Assembly (NCBI RefSeq): GCF_001311825.1 | Contig: NZ_BBCB01000023.1 | Location: forward strand, 1-40,019 | Length of the DNA stretch: 40,019 nt | Direction of reading: 5' to 3' | Origin: Salidesulfovibrio brasiliensis JCM 12178 | GTDB taxonomy: Bacteria > Desulfobacterota > Desulfovibrionia > Desulfovibrionales > Desulfovibrionaceae | Shown: in pieces, positions 16,931 to 25,182 of the stretch | Numbering within the stretch: the stretch's first letter is position 1 | Layout of the letters: every line of letters starts with the position of its first letter | Program-made: the position numbers and the translations under genes | The notes under the pieces: generated by a model | Databases searched by the model: none | What the model was told of the DNA's origin: nothing | Seen by the model: only the letters and a program-made list of their open reading frames with translations

Positions 16931-17959
16931 ATGGAAGCCCCCAGCCTAACTCGCAAGAAACGCTACGCCAAGATACTGTTGTTGGCATTAGTGCTGCTCT
17001 TCCTTGTCGGCATCATCGGTTTCACGATTCTGGAAGAGGTCTCGGTCATTGAAGCGATGTATCTGACGATAGGAACACTGACTACAGTGGCTCCTTTCGA
17101 TCTGCACGACGAGGGGCGGCTGTTTGCCATGATCCTCATTATGGTCGGGTTTGGCCTCATTGCCGCCACGGCGGCATTCATTGGAAACATTTTCATGGAT
17201 GTGAACGGACTGGCCTTATACCGGAGGCGTAAAGTGCAAAAGAAGATCGACAAGATGTCCGGTCATTACATCATATGCGGACATGGCCAGATTGGGCAGA
17301 TCGTTGCCGCGAAATTACATTCCCATGGAAAGGATATCGTGGTTCTGGAGCGCGACGAACACTCTGCTTCGCGTTGCCGGGAGGAGGGGATTACCTACCT
17401 GACGGAAGACGCCACAGAAGAATCAACACTGATGAGTGCCGGAATCGAACGCGCGCACAGTTTGATTTCCTTGGTGAACCGCGACGCAGACAACGTATTT
17501 ATCGTGGTGACGGCACGGGCTCTCAATCAGGACATATTCATCAGCGCTCGCGCCAACTCACAAGGTGTTGAGAAGAAGCTTTACCACGCGGGCGCGAACC
17601 ACGTGGTGTCTCCCTACGCAAGTGCTGCGGTCCGGATCATACAGAACATGCTGCGACCGACCGTATCGGACTTTCTGGGTTCCGCAATCGACGACAAGAA
17701 AGAACTCAGCCTGGAAATGGAAGAAATCCTCGTGCCGGAGAGCGCCCCGTTTGCGGGCAAGGCGCTCATGGATTCAAGCATTCGCAATGAGTTCGATTTG
17801 ATCGTCGTGGCCATCAAGCGCAAGGACGGCACCCCGGTGTTCAACCCCTCCTCGCTGGAACCGATCAACGTCGGGGACACGTTGATCACCATTGGCCCGC
17901 AAGCCAACATTGATCTCTTGTTGAGCAAGCTCAATATCAAGAAAACTGAACACGCCTAA
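16931..17959 (+). CDS. Two-TM potassium-channel-like protein with TrkA-N/TrkA-C (RCK) domains and non-canonical filter
   Basis: Inner-membrane protein of about 342 residues. TM1 is at about 14-34 (ILLLALVLLFLVGIIGF), a pore helix at about 42-55, and TM2 at about 67-90. A cytoplasmic RCK domain follows (YIICGHGQIGQIVAAKL, Rossmann GxGxxG; DATEE; SLVNRDADNVFIVVTA) and a TrkA-C domain in the last 80 residues. The selectivity filter that should read TxTTVGYGD reads TLTTVAPFD, so the GYG carbonyl ladder is absent. The ATG at 16931 is chosen; the ribosome site is weak. It may be a gated channel of altered selectivity or a membrane-tethered nucleotide sensor. Confidence 0.88.
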   Translation: MEAPSLTRKKRYAKILLLALVLLFLVGIIGFTILEEVSVIEAMYLTIGTLTTVAPFDLHDEGRLFAMILIMVGFGLIAATAAFIGNIFMDVNGLALYRRRKVQKKIDKMSGHYIICGHGQIGQIVAAKLHSHGKDIVVLERDEHSASRCREEGITYLTEDATEESTLMSAGIERAHSLISLVNRDADNVFIVVTARALNQDIFISARANSQGVEKKLYHAGANHVVSPYASAAVRIIQNMLRPTVSDFLGSAIDDKKELSLEMEEILVPESAPFAGKALMDSSIRNEFDLIVVAIKRKDGTPVFNPSSLEPINVGDTLITIGPQANIDLLLSKLNIKKTEHA

Positions 17960-18049
17960 ATCTTCTGCCTCGCCTGCTTCGTTGAGCTTGCGAGCGTTTA
18001 TGACAGAGGGTGGGGCTTTTCCCGAAAGTGCGCTTTAGCCGGATGATCC

Positions 18050-18078
18050 AAAAAAACGGACCGTCCTGAGACGGCCCG
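18050..18078 (-). terminator. Terminator after the CBS-domain gene
   Basis: CGGACCGTC (18057-18065) pairs with GACGGCCCG (18070-18078) with one G-U wobble. On the minus strand it is followed by seven U residues. It lies 16 bases past the CBS gene stop. Confidence 0.8.
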
Positions 18079-18094
18079 CTTGATTCCTTTTCGG

Positions 18095-18768
18095 CTAGAC
18101 GACCGGATGTACCGAGTCGGTGACCCAGTACTGGACGTTGAAGTCTTTTTCCAGCGCGGCTTTGACGCGCTTGTAGTGGGGCTTTTCCATGTCGCGCAGG
18201 CGGATGAAGATGGCCTTCTCCGGCGTGTTTTCGTCCACGTTCTGCGTCAGAATGCTCATGACGCGGGCATCGTTGTCGCGAAGCGCCTCCAGTACGGGGA
18301 GCAGGCTGCCCGAGGCGGTGGGAATACGCAGGCAGACTTGGATGCCGCCGTGATAGACGCCGGTTATCTCGGTCATGACCCGGAACACGTCGGTGTCGGT
18401 GATGATGCCGACGAGCTTTTTGTTCTCGTCCACCACCGGCAGGCCGCCGAAATCGTTCTCCAGCATGATGACCGCAGCCTTCTCCACGGTGTCTTCCGCA
18501 GAGATGGTCATGGGGTTTTTGGTCATGATGTCCTTGAGCTTGATGTCGGACAGCAGGTAGTAGAGCTCATGCATGTCGAGCGTGGTGGCCTTGGAGGGCG
18601 ACGCGTCCTTGATGTCCCGGTCCGAGACGATCCCCACGAGGTTCCGCTTTCGTCCACGATGGGCAGACGGCTAATGTTCTTGTCCTTCATCAGCTTGGAC
18701 GCTTTCATCATGGAGCGGTCCGGCGTAAGGGTGACGACGTCCGTGGACATCCAGTACTTGACGAGCAT
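18095..18768 (-). CDS. CBS-CBS-ACT domain protein (one frameshift)
   Basis: A cytoplasmic protein of about 224 residues with two CBS motifs and a C-terminal ACT-like domain, the AcuB-like architecture. Such proteins bind adenine nucleotides and regulate partners, but the target here is unknown. CBS1 is MLVKYWMSTDVVTLTPDRSMM-type with ISRLPIVDE. CBS2 starts at IMTKNPMTISAED with FGGLPVVDENKKLVGIITDTD. The ACT-like part has GGIQVCLRIP. The frame breaks at 18642-18643: GGAACCTCGTGGGG should be GGAAACCTCGTGGGG (Gly-Asn-Leu-Val-Gly). A lost A in an A3 run fully restores CBS1. The start has a near-perfect AGGAGG ribosome site. Confidence 0.87.
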
Positions 18769-18916
18769 TCTGTAACCTCCTGGGTTCCGGGGGGTGGATC
18801 GGTCTATGGTCTACCGTGCGTCTTTTCTCCTTTCCTTATAGGAATTATCGGCGTTGTTGGCTAGTGTTGACGAAAGGCTTTTCTTGATAATAATGAGGAA
18901 ATCCGTGGAGAGAGGG

Positions 18917-19752
18917 ATGATTGCCGTACTGAAAATGTTGCTTCTGGTCGCGGGCGGGACGTATCTGGCGATGGTGCTGTTTGTTTTTTTCTCGCAGCGC
19001 GGCATGGTCTACATGCCCTCGCGCGAGCTCGGTGCCACGCCTTCGGACGCGGACCTTCCCTATGAAGAGGTCTATCTTGAGACGAGGCAGGGAACGCGCA
19101 TTCACGGCTGGTTCATTCCGCATCCGCAGGCTGAACTGAGCGTGCTGTTCTGCCACGGCAACGCAGGCAATATTTCGCATAGGCTGGAGACGGCCCGGAT
19201 TCTGAACGAGCTCGGCGTCTCCGCGTTCTTTTTCGACTACTCTGGATATGGCAACAGCGCGGGAAAGCCTCGGAACCCGCAACCGAAGCGGACGCCCGCG
19301 CCGCATGGGACTGGCTGGCGCAGAGGGTTGAGCCTGAGCGAATCGTGCTGCACGGGCGGTCCATCGGCGGCGGTGTGGCCGTGTCGCTGGCGCATGAGCT
19401 GGCTGCCGAAGGGGTGCATCCGGCCGGGCTGATCCTAGAGTCGACGTTTTCATCCATGGTCGATGCCGGAGCGCATCATTACCCATGGTTGCCGGTCCGG
19501 CTGCTCTCCCGCTACCGCTACGAATCGGCACGAAAGGCCGCAACGCTCGACGCGCCTGCGCTGATGATCCACAGCCGCACGGACGAGATCGTGCCGTTCG
19601 ACCTTGGCCGAAAGCTCTTTGCCGCCTATGCGGGGCACAAGGAGTTCCTTGAGATAAAAGGGTCGCACAATTCGGGCTACCTTGATTCCGGTGCGGTCTA
19701 CACCGACGGTCTTCGCGGCTTTTTCGAGTCGGTTCTGCCCGGAAAAAAATGA
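18917..19752 (+). CDS. Membrane-anchored alpha/beta hydrolase, BEM46/ABHD13-like (one frameshift)
   Basis: About 278 residues once repaired. An N-terminal transmembrane helix (about residues 5-23) anchors a serine-hydrolase domain. HGWFIPHP and VLFCHGNAGNISHRL (oxyanion region) are followed by FFFDYSGYGNSAGKPS. The nucleophile elbow is HGRSIGGG (GxSxG), the acid is in SRTDEIVPF, and the catalytic His is in KGSHNSGY. The frame breaks at 19270: AAGCCTCGGAACCC should be AAGCCTTCGGAACCC, a lost T. The start at 18917 is favoured by GGAGAGAGGG directly upstream; upstream in-frame codons have none. The natural substrate is unknown. Divergent from the CBS gene. Confidence 0.85.
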
Positions 19753-19891
19753 TCGATACCTGGGGGCAAAGGGTATGGATCGGGCCGGTATCATTTGCCG
19801 GGTGCTCTAAAATACATCTGGAATTGTTGAAGTTCCTTGCTGCGGCATGGAGATTGAAAAGAACCCCGCGCAATCTCAAGGAGGTTTTGAC

Positions 19892-20140
19892 ATGAACGGT
19901 ATAGAACGTAGCGTCAGCATCCCGACCCCTGTCCGGCGGCCCGAAGCCCGCCAGACCGAAGGCGACTCCATAGAGGCCAAGCTGGACCGCGCATCCCGCA
20001 TCGTGGAGGCCAAGATCGAGGCCCGCCGCAAGGCAGCCGAGGCCGAGTCCATGGAGCTGGGCATGGCCATCGGGTCCGCCCACGCGCTGGACGCGGACCG
20101 AGTTGCCGCACTCATCGAGGATCCCTTCCCGATGGAGTAG
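19892..20140 (+). CDS. Small conserved-looking helical protein, function unknown
   Basis: 82 residues, strongly supported by an ideal ribosome site (AAGGAGG, 8 bases before ATG 19892) and by a terminator downstream. The first 25 residues are Pro/Arg-rich and probably disordered. The middle (about 28-57) is a charged amphipathic helix rich in Ala, Glu, Lys and Arg. The end GSAHALDADRVAALIEDP recalls the helical C-terminus of FlgM-type anti-sigma factors (xVDxxRVAxxL), but the match is too short to assign. No transmembrane segment or cysteine. Confidence 0.6.
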   Translation: MNGIERSVSIPTPVRRPEARQTEGDSIEAKLDRASRIVEAKIEARRKAAEAESMELGMAIGSAHALDADRVAALIEDPFPME

Positions 20141-20254
20141 TTCCCTCAGGGGAACGTATTCATTTTCCGCCCGCGTAATACGGGGCGTGTCTGTTTGATC
20201 GCGCGGAGGTCTCCGCTTGATGGCAGATGAACGCCCTCGTTTGCACGGCGCAAG

Positions 20255-20288
20255 AAGACCGACCGCAGTTTCCTGTGGCCGGTCTTTT
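20255..20288 (+). terminator. Rho-independent terminator after the small helical gene
   Basis: AAGACCGACCGCAG pairs with CTGTGGCCGGTCTT across a TTTC loop with two G-U wobbles, followed by TTTT. Apart from this and the convergent terminator at 20489, bases 20141-20546 hold nothing I recognise. Confidence 0.75.
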
Positions 20289-20484
20289 GCTGTTTGGCTT
20301 CTATGGTGCTCACTTACGAGCGGACCGCTTTCGCAATGGCAGCCCTGAGCGCAGGCCGAGTTGCAAAGCGCTATTTGTGTCTCCAGATTCGTAAGGGGCT
20401 GGTCCATCCCATTACCACTCTCAGGCAAACGGTTTTAGCTGGACGCAGTGAATTGTCTGTGCCCCTAACGCATACATCTTAAAC

Positions 20485-20515
20485 AAAAGCCCCGGCCAAA
20501 TGACCGGGGCATTTT
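20485..20515 (-). terminator. Terminator after the solute-binding protein gene
   Basis: GCCCCGG (20489-20495) pairs with CCGGGGC (20504-20510). On the minus strand it is followed by UUUUGUUU. It lies about 35 bases past the binding-protein stop. Confidence 0.75.
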
Positions 20516-20546
20516 GTGAGCCATCAAAGACAGTGTTTGAGCGCCC

Positions 20547-21302
20547 CTAGTTGGCGCTGAAGCCATGCTTTTTCATAATGGCGTCATAGGTGCCGTCCGC
20601 CTTTATCTCCGCCAGTTTGGCATTGAATTGGTCGACAACCGTTTGGTAATTCGGGTGCTTTTTGGATACACAAATATAGACCTTGTTTTCACTCAGGGGC
20701 GGACTCAATGCCTCGACTTGGTCGGCCTTTCCAGGAAACTGCTTCTTCATTTCATATAGTACCACATCCTTGGGACCGGCCATGAGGTCAACGCGATCTG
20801 CCATGAGCTTTTTGATGCCGGCGAGCCTGTCCGTAGCTGCATCCTTTTTCAGGAATGTGGCTTTGTCGAATTCATCGCCATAGGCAGCACCCTTCTGCAC
20901 CCCTATGGTGTAGTTCTTCAAATCTTCCATTGTGCTGAAGGAGATGCCTTTGTCTTTTTTAGCGAAAAGCACATTGGATGTAACAAGCACGTTTTCGGGG
21001 TATGCCATGGCCTTGGCTCGCTTGTCCGTATAGTATGCTCCCACAAGCAGGTCGGCATCTCCGCGCTTCACCAGCTCCACAGCACGGGTCCAAGGAATGA
21101 ATTCGACATTTATTTCATATCCGGCCCGTTTGAATATTTCGTTTGCCAGTTCGACGACAACACCTTTATTCTCTAATTCAGGCCCAAAATAGGGAGCCCA
21201 GCTTTCCGTGACAGCCTTCAAGGGCGTTGCACTGGCCGCACCTAAGCCCGAGCACAATAAACAGGCGCAAAACAACAAACAAAGCATATATCTCTTCATC
21301 AT
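20547..21302 (-). CDS. Periplasmic amino-acid-type solute-binding protein (SBP family 3)
   Basis: 251 residues with a typical Sec signal peptide (MLCLLFCACLLCSGLGAASA, cleavage after about residue 25). The type II binding-protein fold follows: LKAVTESWAPYFGPELENKG, VVVELANEIFKRAGYEINVEFIPWTRAVELVKRGDADLLVGAYYT (lobe 1), then IGVQKGAAYGDEF and DLMAGPKDVVLYEM (lobe 2). Two adjacent ATG codons are possible; AAGGAG is best spaced from the second (21299). No ABC permease or ATPase gene is nearby, so the protein may serve a distant transporter or a sensor. It is a paralogue of the next gene upstream. Confidence 0.9.
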   Translation of the reverse strand: MMKRYMLCLLFCACLLCSGLGAASATPLKAVTESWAPYFGPELENKGVVVELANEIFKRAGYEINVEFIPWTRAVELVKRGDADLLVGAYYTDKRAKAMAYPENVLVTSNVLFAKKDKGISFSTMEDLKNYTIGVQKGAAYGDEFDKATFLKKDAATDRLAGIKKLMADRVDLMAGPKDVVLYEMKKQFPGKADQVEALSPPLSENKVYICVSKKHPNYQTVVDQFNAKLAEIKADGTYDAIMKKHGFSAN

Positions 21303-21314
21303 AATCTCCTTGTA

Positions 21315-22078
21315 CTATGAATCATTTTGAACATTGACCAAACCATGCTTACGCATGATTCGTTCATATGTCCCATCAGCCTTTACTTCGGACAACTTCG
21401 AGTTGAAGCTTTCAATCAGTTGTTTATAACCCTTTCGTTTTTTGGACACACATATATAGACATCGTTCTTCCCGATGGGCGGTGACAGCACCCTGATCTC
21501 ATCCACGAGTTCAGGGTAGTCCCTTTGCAGCTCATGGAATACCACATCCTTGGGTCCGGCCATGAGGTCAATACGCCCGGCCTGTAACTTGCGAATGTTC
21601 AACTCTCGGTTCAGAACATCGTTCTTATTCAGATAGTCGGCCTCATCAAATTCTTTTCCGTGCACCGCTCCTTTCAGGACTCCGATTCTGTATTGTTTCA
21701 AATCATGTAATGTCTTGAATCGAATATTATTATGCTTCATGGAAAAAAGAACATCTTCAACGGTTATAAGGCTATCTGTATAGGCAAGAGTTTTTGCCCT
21801 GTCTTTTGAATAATAAGCACCAAGTAAAAGATCGGCTTCCCCTTTTTTACAATGCCGACGGCCCGATTCCAGGACATGTACTGAACATCCAAGGCATACC
21901 CAGCCCTTTTCAATACCTCGCCTGCCAATTCGACCAGCATTCCTTCGTCTTTGAGGTTAGGACCATAGTAGGGCTCCCAAATTTCAGTAGCCGCAGTCAA
22001 CTTTTCTGCAGCATGAGAACAGGGGCATACATAAAAAAGTATGAATAATATGGAGATTGCTATCTGCATCAACTTCAT
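21315..22078 (-). CDS. Periplasmic solute-binding protein, paralogue (one frameshift)
   Basis: Closely similar to the downstream gene along its whole length: signal peptide MKLMQIAISILFILFYVCPCSHAA, then ATEIWEPYYGPNLKDEGMLVELAGEVLKRAGY, DLMAGPKDVVFHEL and YICVSKKRKGY. The frame breaks at 21839-21842. GTAAAAAAGGGGAAGCC should have five G residues, giving Val-Lys-Lys-Gly-Glu-Ala and then DLLLGAYYS. A single lost G in a G4/G5 run explains it. Only 12 bases separate the two paralogues, indicating a tandem duplication in one transcript. Base composition is more AT-rich than the core genes, suggesting transfer. Confidence 0.83.
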
Positions 22079-22144
22079 AGTTCTGACCTTCACATGTAGC
22101 GTAATTAAAAGCATGTGGCAGTCCATTATAATTAGAGCATGAAA

Positions 22145-22860
22145 AAGCCGTATCGGCGTTTGTTCAACCATGGGTGTCAGTCGTGGTTTTGAATCCCACC
22201 AAAAGAGCAGAAACGCCAAGAGCCTATAACTCCCAGCTTTCGCGACAACTTTCCTGTGTTGAACGCCGAGCACGCCGTGAGCAGATTGATGGCGTCGCCA
22301 ATTAGCGCCTTGAGAAAACTCCGGGCCATATGGTGGTCATGCTAGAGATGGCCGATCATCGGCTCGATGGCCGCTCGGCAGCGAAAGCATTGTTGGTTTT
22401 CAGGGCTGGTCTTGCGAGTCCATTCTTTTCTGCGGCTTCGGGGGGAGGGTTTGAGTGTCTCCGACCAATTCTCGCCCCAGTTGCCCATGGTCGCAGATCA
22501 CAAAGGATGGGCATGGTTCCGTGATCGTCCAGTACTGTTCGAGTGTTTGCGGCAAGGTGTGACCGTCGTAGAGGTTTTCATTAAAGCTCAACGTGCCGAT
22601 TCTGGTGCCAGTGGTTCTTGTGACCGCGACGGACGCCTTGCACCCGAATTCGTGCTGTTTATGTGTCTTGCCCATGGAGGAACAAAGGCCTTCAGGCTCA
22701 TGCAGGCTGTAGATCTTTTGTTTTGGCCCTTTACAGACTCGAACCGGTCGACACGCTCACTTTGAAGGACCAAGGCTTCCCCTGAAAGCTTGCGACGAAG
22801 CTCATGGATCAGGATTCCGGCTCGTCCGGAGTTTGGGAAGAACGTACCGGTAACTCGTCC
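22145..22860 (-). pseudogene. IS5-type transposase remnant
   Basis: Read on the minus strand in shifting frames: a stretch like LHELRRKLSGEALVLQSERV, then IYSLHEPEGLCSSMGKTHKQHEFG with CKASVAVT and ENLYDGHTLPQTLEQ, and finally CFRCRAAIEPMIGHL, a stop, then HDHHMARSFLKALIGDAINLL. This order (YSLHxPE, GKxHKxxEFG, YDGHTL, RRAAIEPxIGHL, RNxLKGxxGDAIN) is that of IS5-family DDE transposases. At least two frameshifts, an in-frame stop and a missing N-terminus make it non-functional. I could not find terminal inverted repeats. It abuts an RHS fragment, which dates it as an old insertion in the cassette region. Confidence 0.78.
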
Positions 22861-22867
22861 CTGCTAT

Positions 22868-23055
22868 GCAGGCTTGTTTTCAAGAAAGACTGCAACGTCG
22901 ATATCGCCATGTTAGGCGGACGTTATCTGAAATCAAACAACCCCGGCGAGTCCACCCCGTTCACGGGATCATCCAGACAATAGCCGTACCAGTCGGAGTC
23001 GCCGCCTGACGCGCCCATGGGATCTTTGGCGGTCCAGCGGCCGGTAACCGGGAGG
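22868..23055 (-). pseudogene. RHS core C-terminal remnant (distal copy)
   Basis: Minus-strand translation gives [20 protein letters not shown], then [19 protein letters not shown], a stop, and a degraded continuation (RPPNMAISTLQSFLKT). This is the hallmark end of an RHS core. Bases 22950-23045 are identical to 25641-25736 in the larger RHS gene, while the sequence on either side has diverged. There is no start, no toxin tip, and the conserved DPSG has become DSPG. It is an orphan RHS end of the kind left by cassette accumulation. Confidence 0.85.
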
Positions 23056-23120
23056 CTTAAATGGTGTACGAAGCATAGCCTTTGTGTTGCAGAGTCTGTG
23101 TTCAGCGCTAGGCGGTATCC

Positions 23121-23609
23121 CTAGAGAGTATAGGCCGACCGGACTTCATAAATGATTATTGCCTCATCATTGCCGGAACACGGTGTGGTGGTGTCTATTT
23201 CCAGCCGATAGTCTGCAAACAGATCAAGCATGGAATACTCAAATTCCACAAGATGATGATAGGTGAGTTTGCCACTTTTGTAGCGGCTATAAGCGTGGTC
23301 ATCTCCAGTAATGCGTCTGTTTACAATCAACCTGTCATTTTTATAGATGGAAACAGAGAAAGCGACACCAATCGACTGAAGGGCATCATCAAGTTGATGC
23401 TCTTTAGAGGCAAGTACAAAAGCGTAGTTTCCAAAATAAACAGGCTCAAAAGATGTCGTGAATTTCTTTTCGTTGCAAAGATTGATCTTTCCTGCAACGA
23501 CTGGAGATATCTGTTTTGCATTGTCTACGATTGTCATTAGCAGTGCGTTCTGAGAGTACAAGATCAAAGCAGCAGATAAGAGAATGAATACCCATATTGT
23601 TTTTCTCAT
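23121..23609 (-). CDS. Candidate RHS-linked immunity protein, membrane-anchored (copy 2)
   Basis: 162 residues from the ATG at 23609, which has GAGG six bases upstream. One hydrophobic N-terminal helix (about residues 4-22, TIWVFILLSAALILYSQNALL) acts as signal-anchor, followed by a mostly beta, soluble domain. It is a clear paralogue of the gene at 24655-25137. Aligned landmarks are VDNAKQISPVVAGKI/IDNAMLNKPVAEGHI, PVYFGNYAFVLASK/PEYFGPYGFYLVSK, DLFADYRLEID/DFFSDYELTVV and the ending YEVRSAYTL/YEISSAFVL. I know no named family. Position directly behind an RHS toxin-tail remnant suggests immunity; the anchor would place the domain in the periplasm. Confidence 0.7.
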   Translation of the reverse strand: MRKTIWVFILLSAALILYSQNALLMTIVDNAKQISPVVAGKINLCNEKKFTTSFEPVYFGNYAFVLASKEHQLDDALQSIGVAFSVSIYKNDRLIVNRRITGDDHAYSRYKSGKLTYHHLVEFEYSMLDLFADYRLEIDTTTPCSGNDEAIIIYEVRSAYTL

Positions 23610-23655
23610 TATGTCCTCGAATAGGGAGGCCAATGCATCCCTAGCTTCTTGGGCG

Positions 23656-24453
23656 CTATCGTTGGCGATGACCTCTTTTCAGAAGTTGATATCGGTCACG
23701 TAGTTTGTCCGTGTAGTTGTGACAGCAGTTGCTTTGTTGTTCAGCCGAGGCAGACAAGCCTGTCTCATTTTGATCTTTCAGGGCGCACAAGGCTGGACAA
23801 GGCCAATGCGCAGATGTGAACAGAAGAAAGATGGGAATTGCAACCGGCTCTTTGAAGAACAAGGGGTTTACATACATGTACGTTATGAACGGAACCAACA
23901 GCACGATACTAATAAGGAACTGTGACACCATAGCCCAAGATTTTCTTTCCGATATCGCCTTTACAAGTGGCATGCTGCTAAAAAGAGCGACCGTCAGAAT
24001 GATGGTGTATATGTTTAACTCTTTTGCCATGAATGCCAGAACAAATCCTGACACGTATGTTGAGGCAACTGTGAACAAAATAAGATTTAGCTTTGAAAAC
24101 ATGAGGCGTGGAAGTGCGAGGCCTTCATTTTTGACAATTGCATATATTGAAGTGATGCAAAAAAGAAGCTGTGCGATGACTAACGTCGCTTTGGCAGGGC
24201 TGCCATATGTTGAAGGTAAAGTGAGTGCGTGTGCAGGAGCGAGTGTGACCGCCATAAATATTAATACAGAGATTGTTTTAAATGGAAGAGCCCTGTAGCG
24301 CGAGATCATCAAACCGAAATAAAGGAACCCAAAGCTGATTACTGTAAAAAATAGTTGGTGTTGCTCCCGCGGCCCATCTTGTAGGCTGTAGACCAAGATC
24401 CAGAAATGATTGAAAAGTGTAATGAGTGGGATATACCTCAAAAGAAAGGTCAT
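23656..24453 (-). CDS. Multi-spanning membrane protein whose C-terminus is an RHS toxin-tail remnant
   Basis: 265 residues. About six to seven transmembrane helices occupy residues 1-215 (LITLFNHFWILVYSL, LFFTVISFGFLYFGLM, ISVLIFMAVTLAPAHAL, ATLVIAQLLFCITSIYAIV, LNLILFTVASTYVSGFVLAFMA, YTIILTVALFSSMPLV, SQFLISIVLLVPFITYMYV). The last 30 residues change character to NCCHNYTDKLRDRYQLLKRG, closely matching NCQDYSDRLRDRYKILMRG of the toxin tail at 25183-25460. The simplest reading is a deletion that fused a membrane gene to a toxin tail, or a degraded toxin whose frame runs on. AT-rich. Function unknown; polytopic immunity proteins are known beside RHS toxins. Confidence 0.55.
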   Translation of the reverse strand: MTFLLRYIPLITLFNHFWILVYSLQDGPREQHQLFFTVISFGFLYFGLMISRYRALPFKTISVLIFMAVTLAPAHALTLPSTYGSPAKATLVIAQLLFCITSIYAIVKNEGLALPRLMFSKLNLILFTVASTYVSGFVLAFMAKELNIYTIILTVALFSSMPLVKAISERKSWAMVSQFLISIVLLVPFITYMYVNPLFFKEPVAIPIFLLFTSAHWPCPALCALKDQNETGLSASAEQQSNCCHNYTDKLRDRYQLLKRGHRQR

Positions 24454-24654
24454 GAGAGCTCCGAGTTTTTGGGGGAGTATCCCCCATCAAAAAACAGGTT
24501 GTTAATCAGGCCAAGGGAAGAGTGACTCTTTGAGGCCCTTAGGAATATCCGAGGCTGTACAATCGTTCCGCCCACACTCTTCAATTATTCCCTGACTCCA
24601 GTGTCCGTTGTATCTCATCGCCTCTCGCCTTCAGAAGGTCCTGTGCAATGGTAT

Positions 24655-25137
24655 TTAGAGCACAAACGCAGAGCTTATTTCGTAGTCCATTGAGATGACA
24701 TCGTTTGTTCCGTTTGTGCGTGGGACAACTGTGAGTTCGTAGTCCGAAAAAAAGTCCGTTACCCCGTAATCAAAGGCAAAGATTTCATGGTAGTAATATC
24801 CGTTGCTCCCAAATGTAGGGCCGCTTTTCATTGCCTCGGAAATGTTTTTTATCGCGTGTCGCTGTCCATCAATCCTGAGAATGAGATCAAAATCTCCTGC
24901 AACGTCGTGCAGTGTTTCGGTAAAGCTCCTCTTTTTCGAAACCAAGTAAAACCCATATGGCCCAAAATATTCGGGCGCAAAAGGAATCACTTTTTCATCC
25001 CCATATGAAATGGTGATATGTCCTTCCGCGACAGGTTTATTGAGCATTGCATTGTCAATAAAAACCATTACTACAGCGTGTTGTGATAAAAACAACAAGG
25101 TAGTTGTAGTGGCGATAATAAAAAGCATTTTCTTCAT
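24655..25137 (-). CDS. Candidate RHS-linked immunity protein, membrane-anchored (copy 1)
   Basis: 160 residues with an N-terminal signal-anchor (MLFIIATTTTLLFLSQHAVV) and a beta-rich domain, paralogous to the gene at 23121-23609 over the full length. AAGG lies seven bases before the ATG. It begins 45 bases after the toxin-tail stop at 25183, the place expected for an immunity gene. Bases 24454-24654 downstream contain only degraded coding-like fragments (for example IAQDLLKARGDEIQRTLESG, then a stop) and a GGGGGA/TCCCCC hairpin near 24470. Confidence 0.7.
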   Translation of the reverse strand: MKKMLFIIATTTTLLFLSQHAVVMVFIDNAMLNKPVAEGHITISYGDEKVIPFAPEYFGPYGFYLVSKKRSFTETLHDVAGDFDLILRIDGQRHAIKNISEAMKSGPTFGSNGYYYHEIFAFDYGVTDFFSDYELTVVPRTNGTNDVISMDYEISSAFVL

Positions 25138-25182
25138 AATTAAGCCTTTATTGAGGGGGAGGGAACTCCCCCTTTAAAGAAT

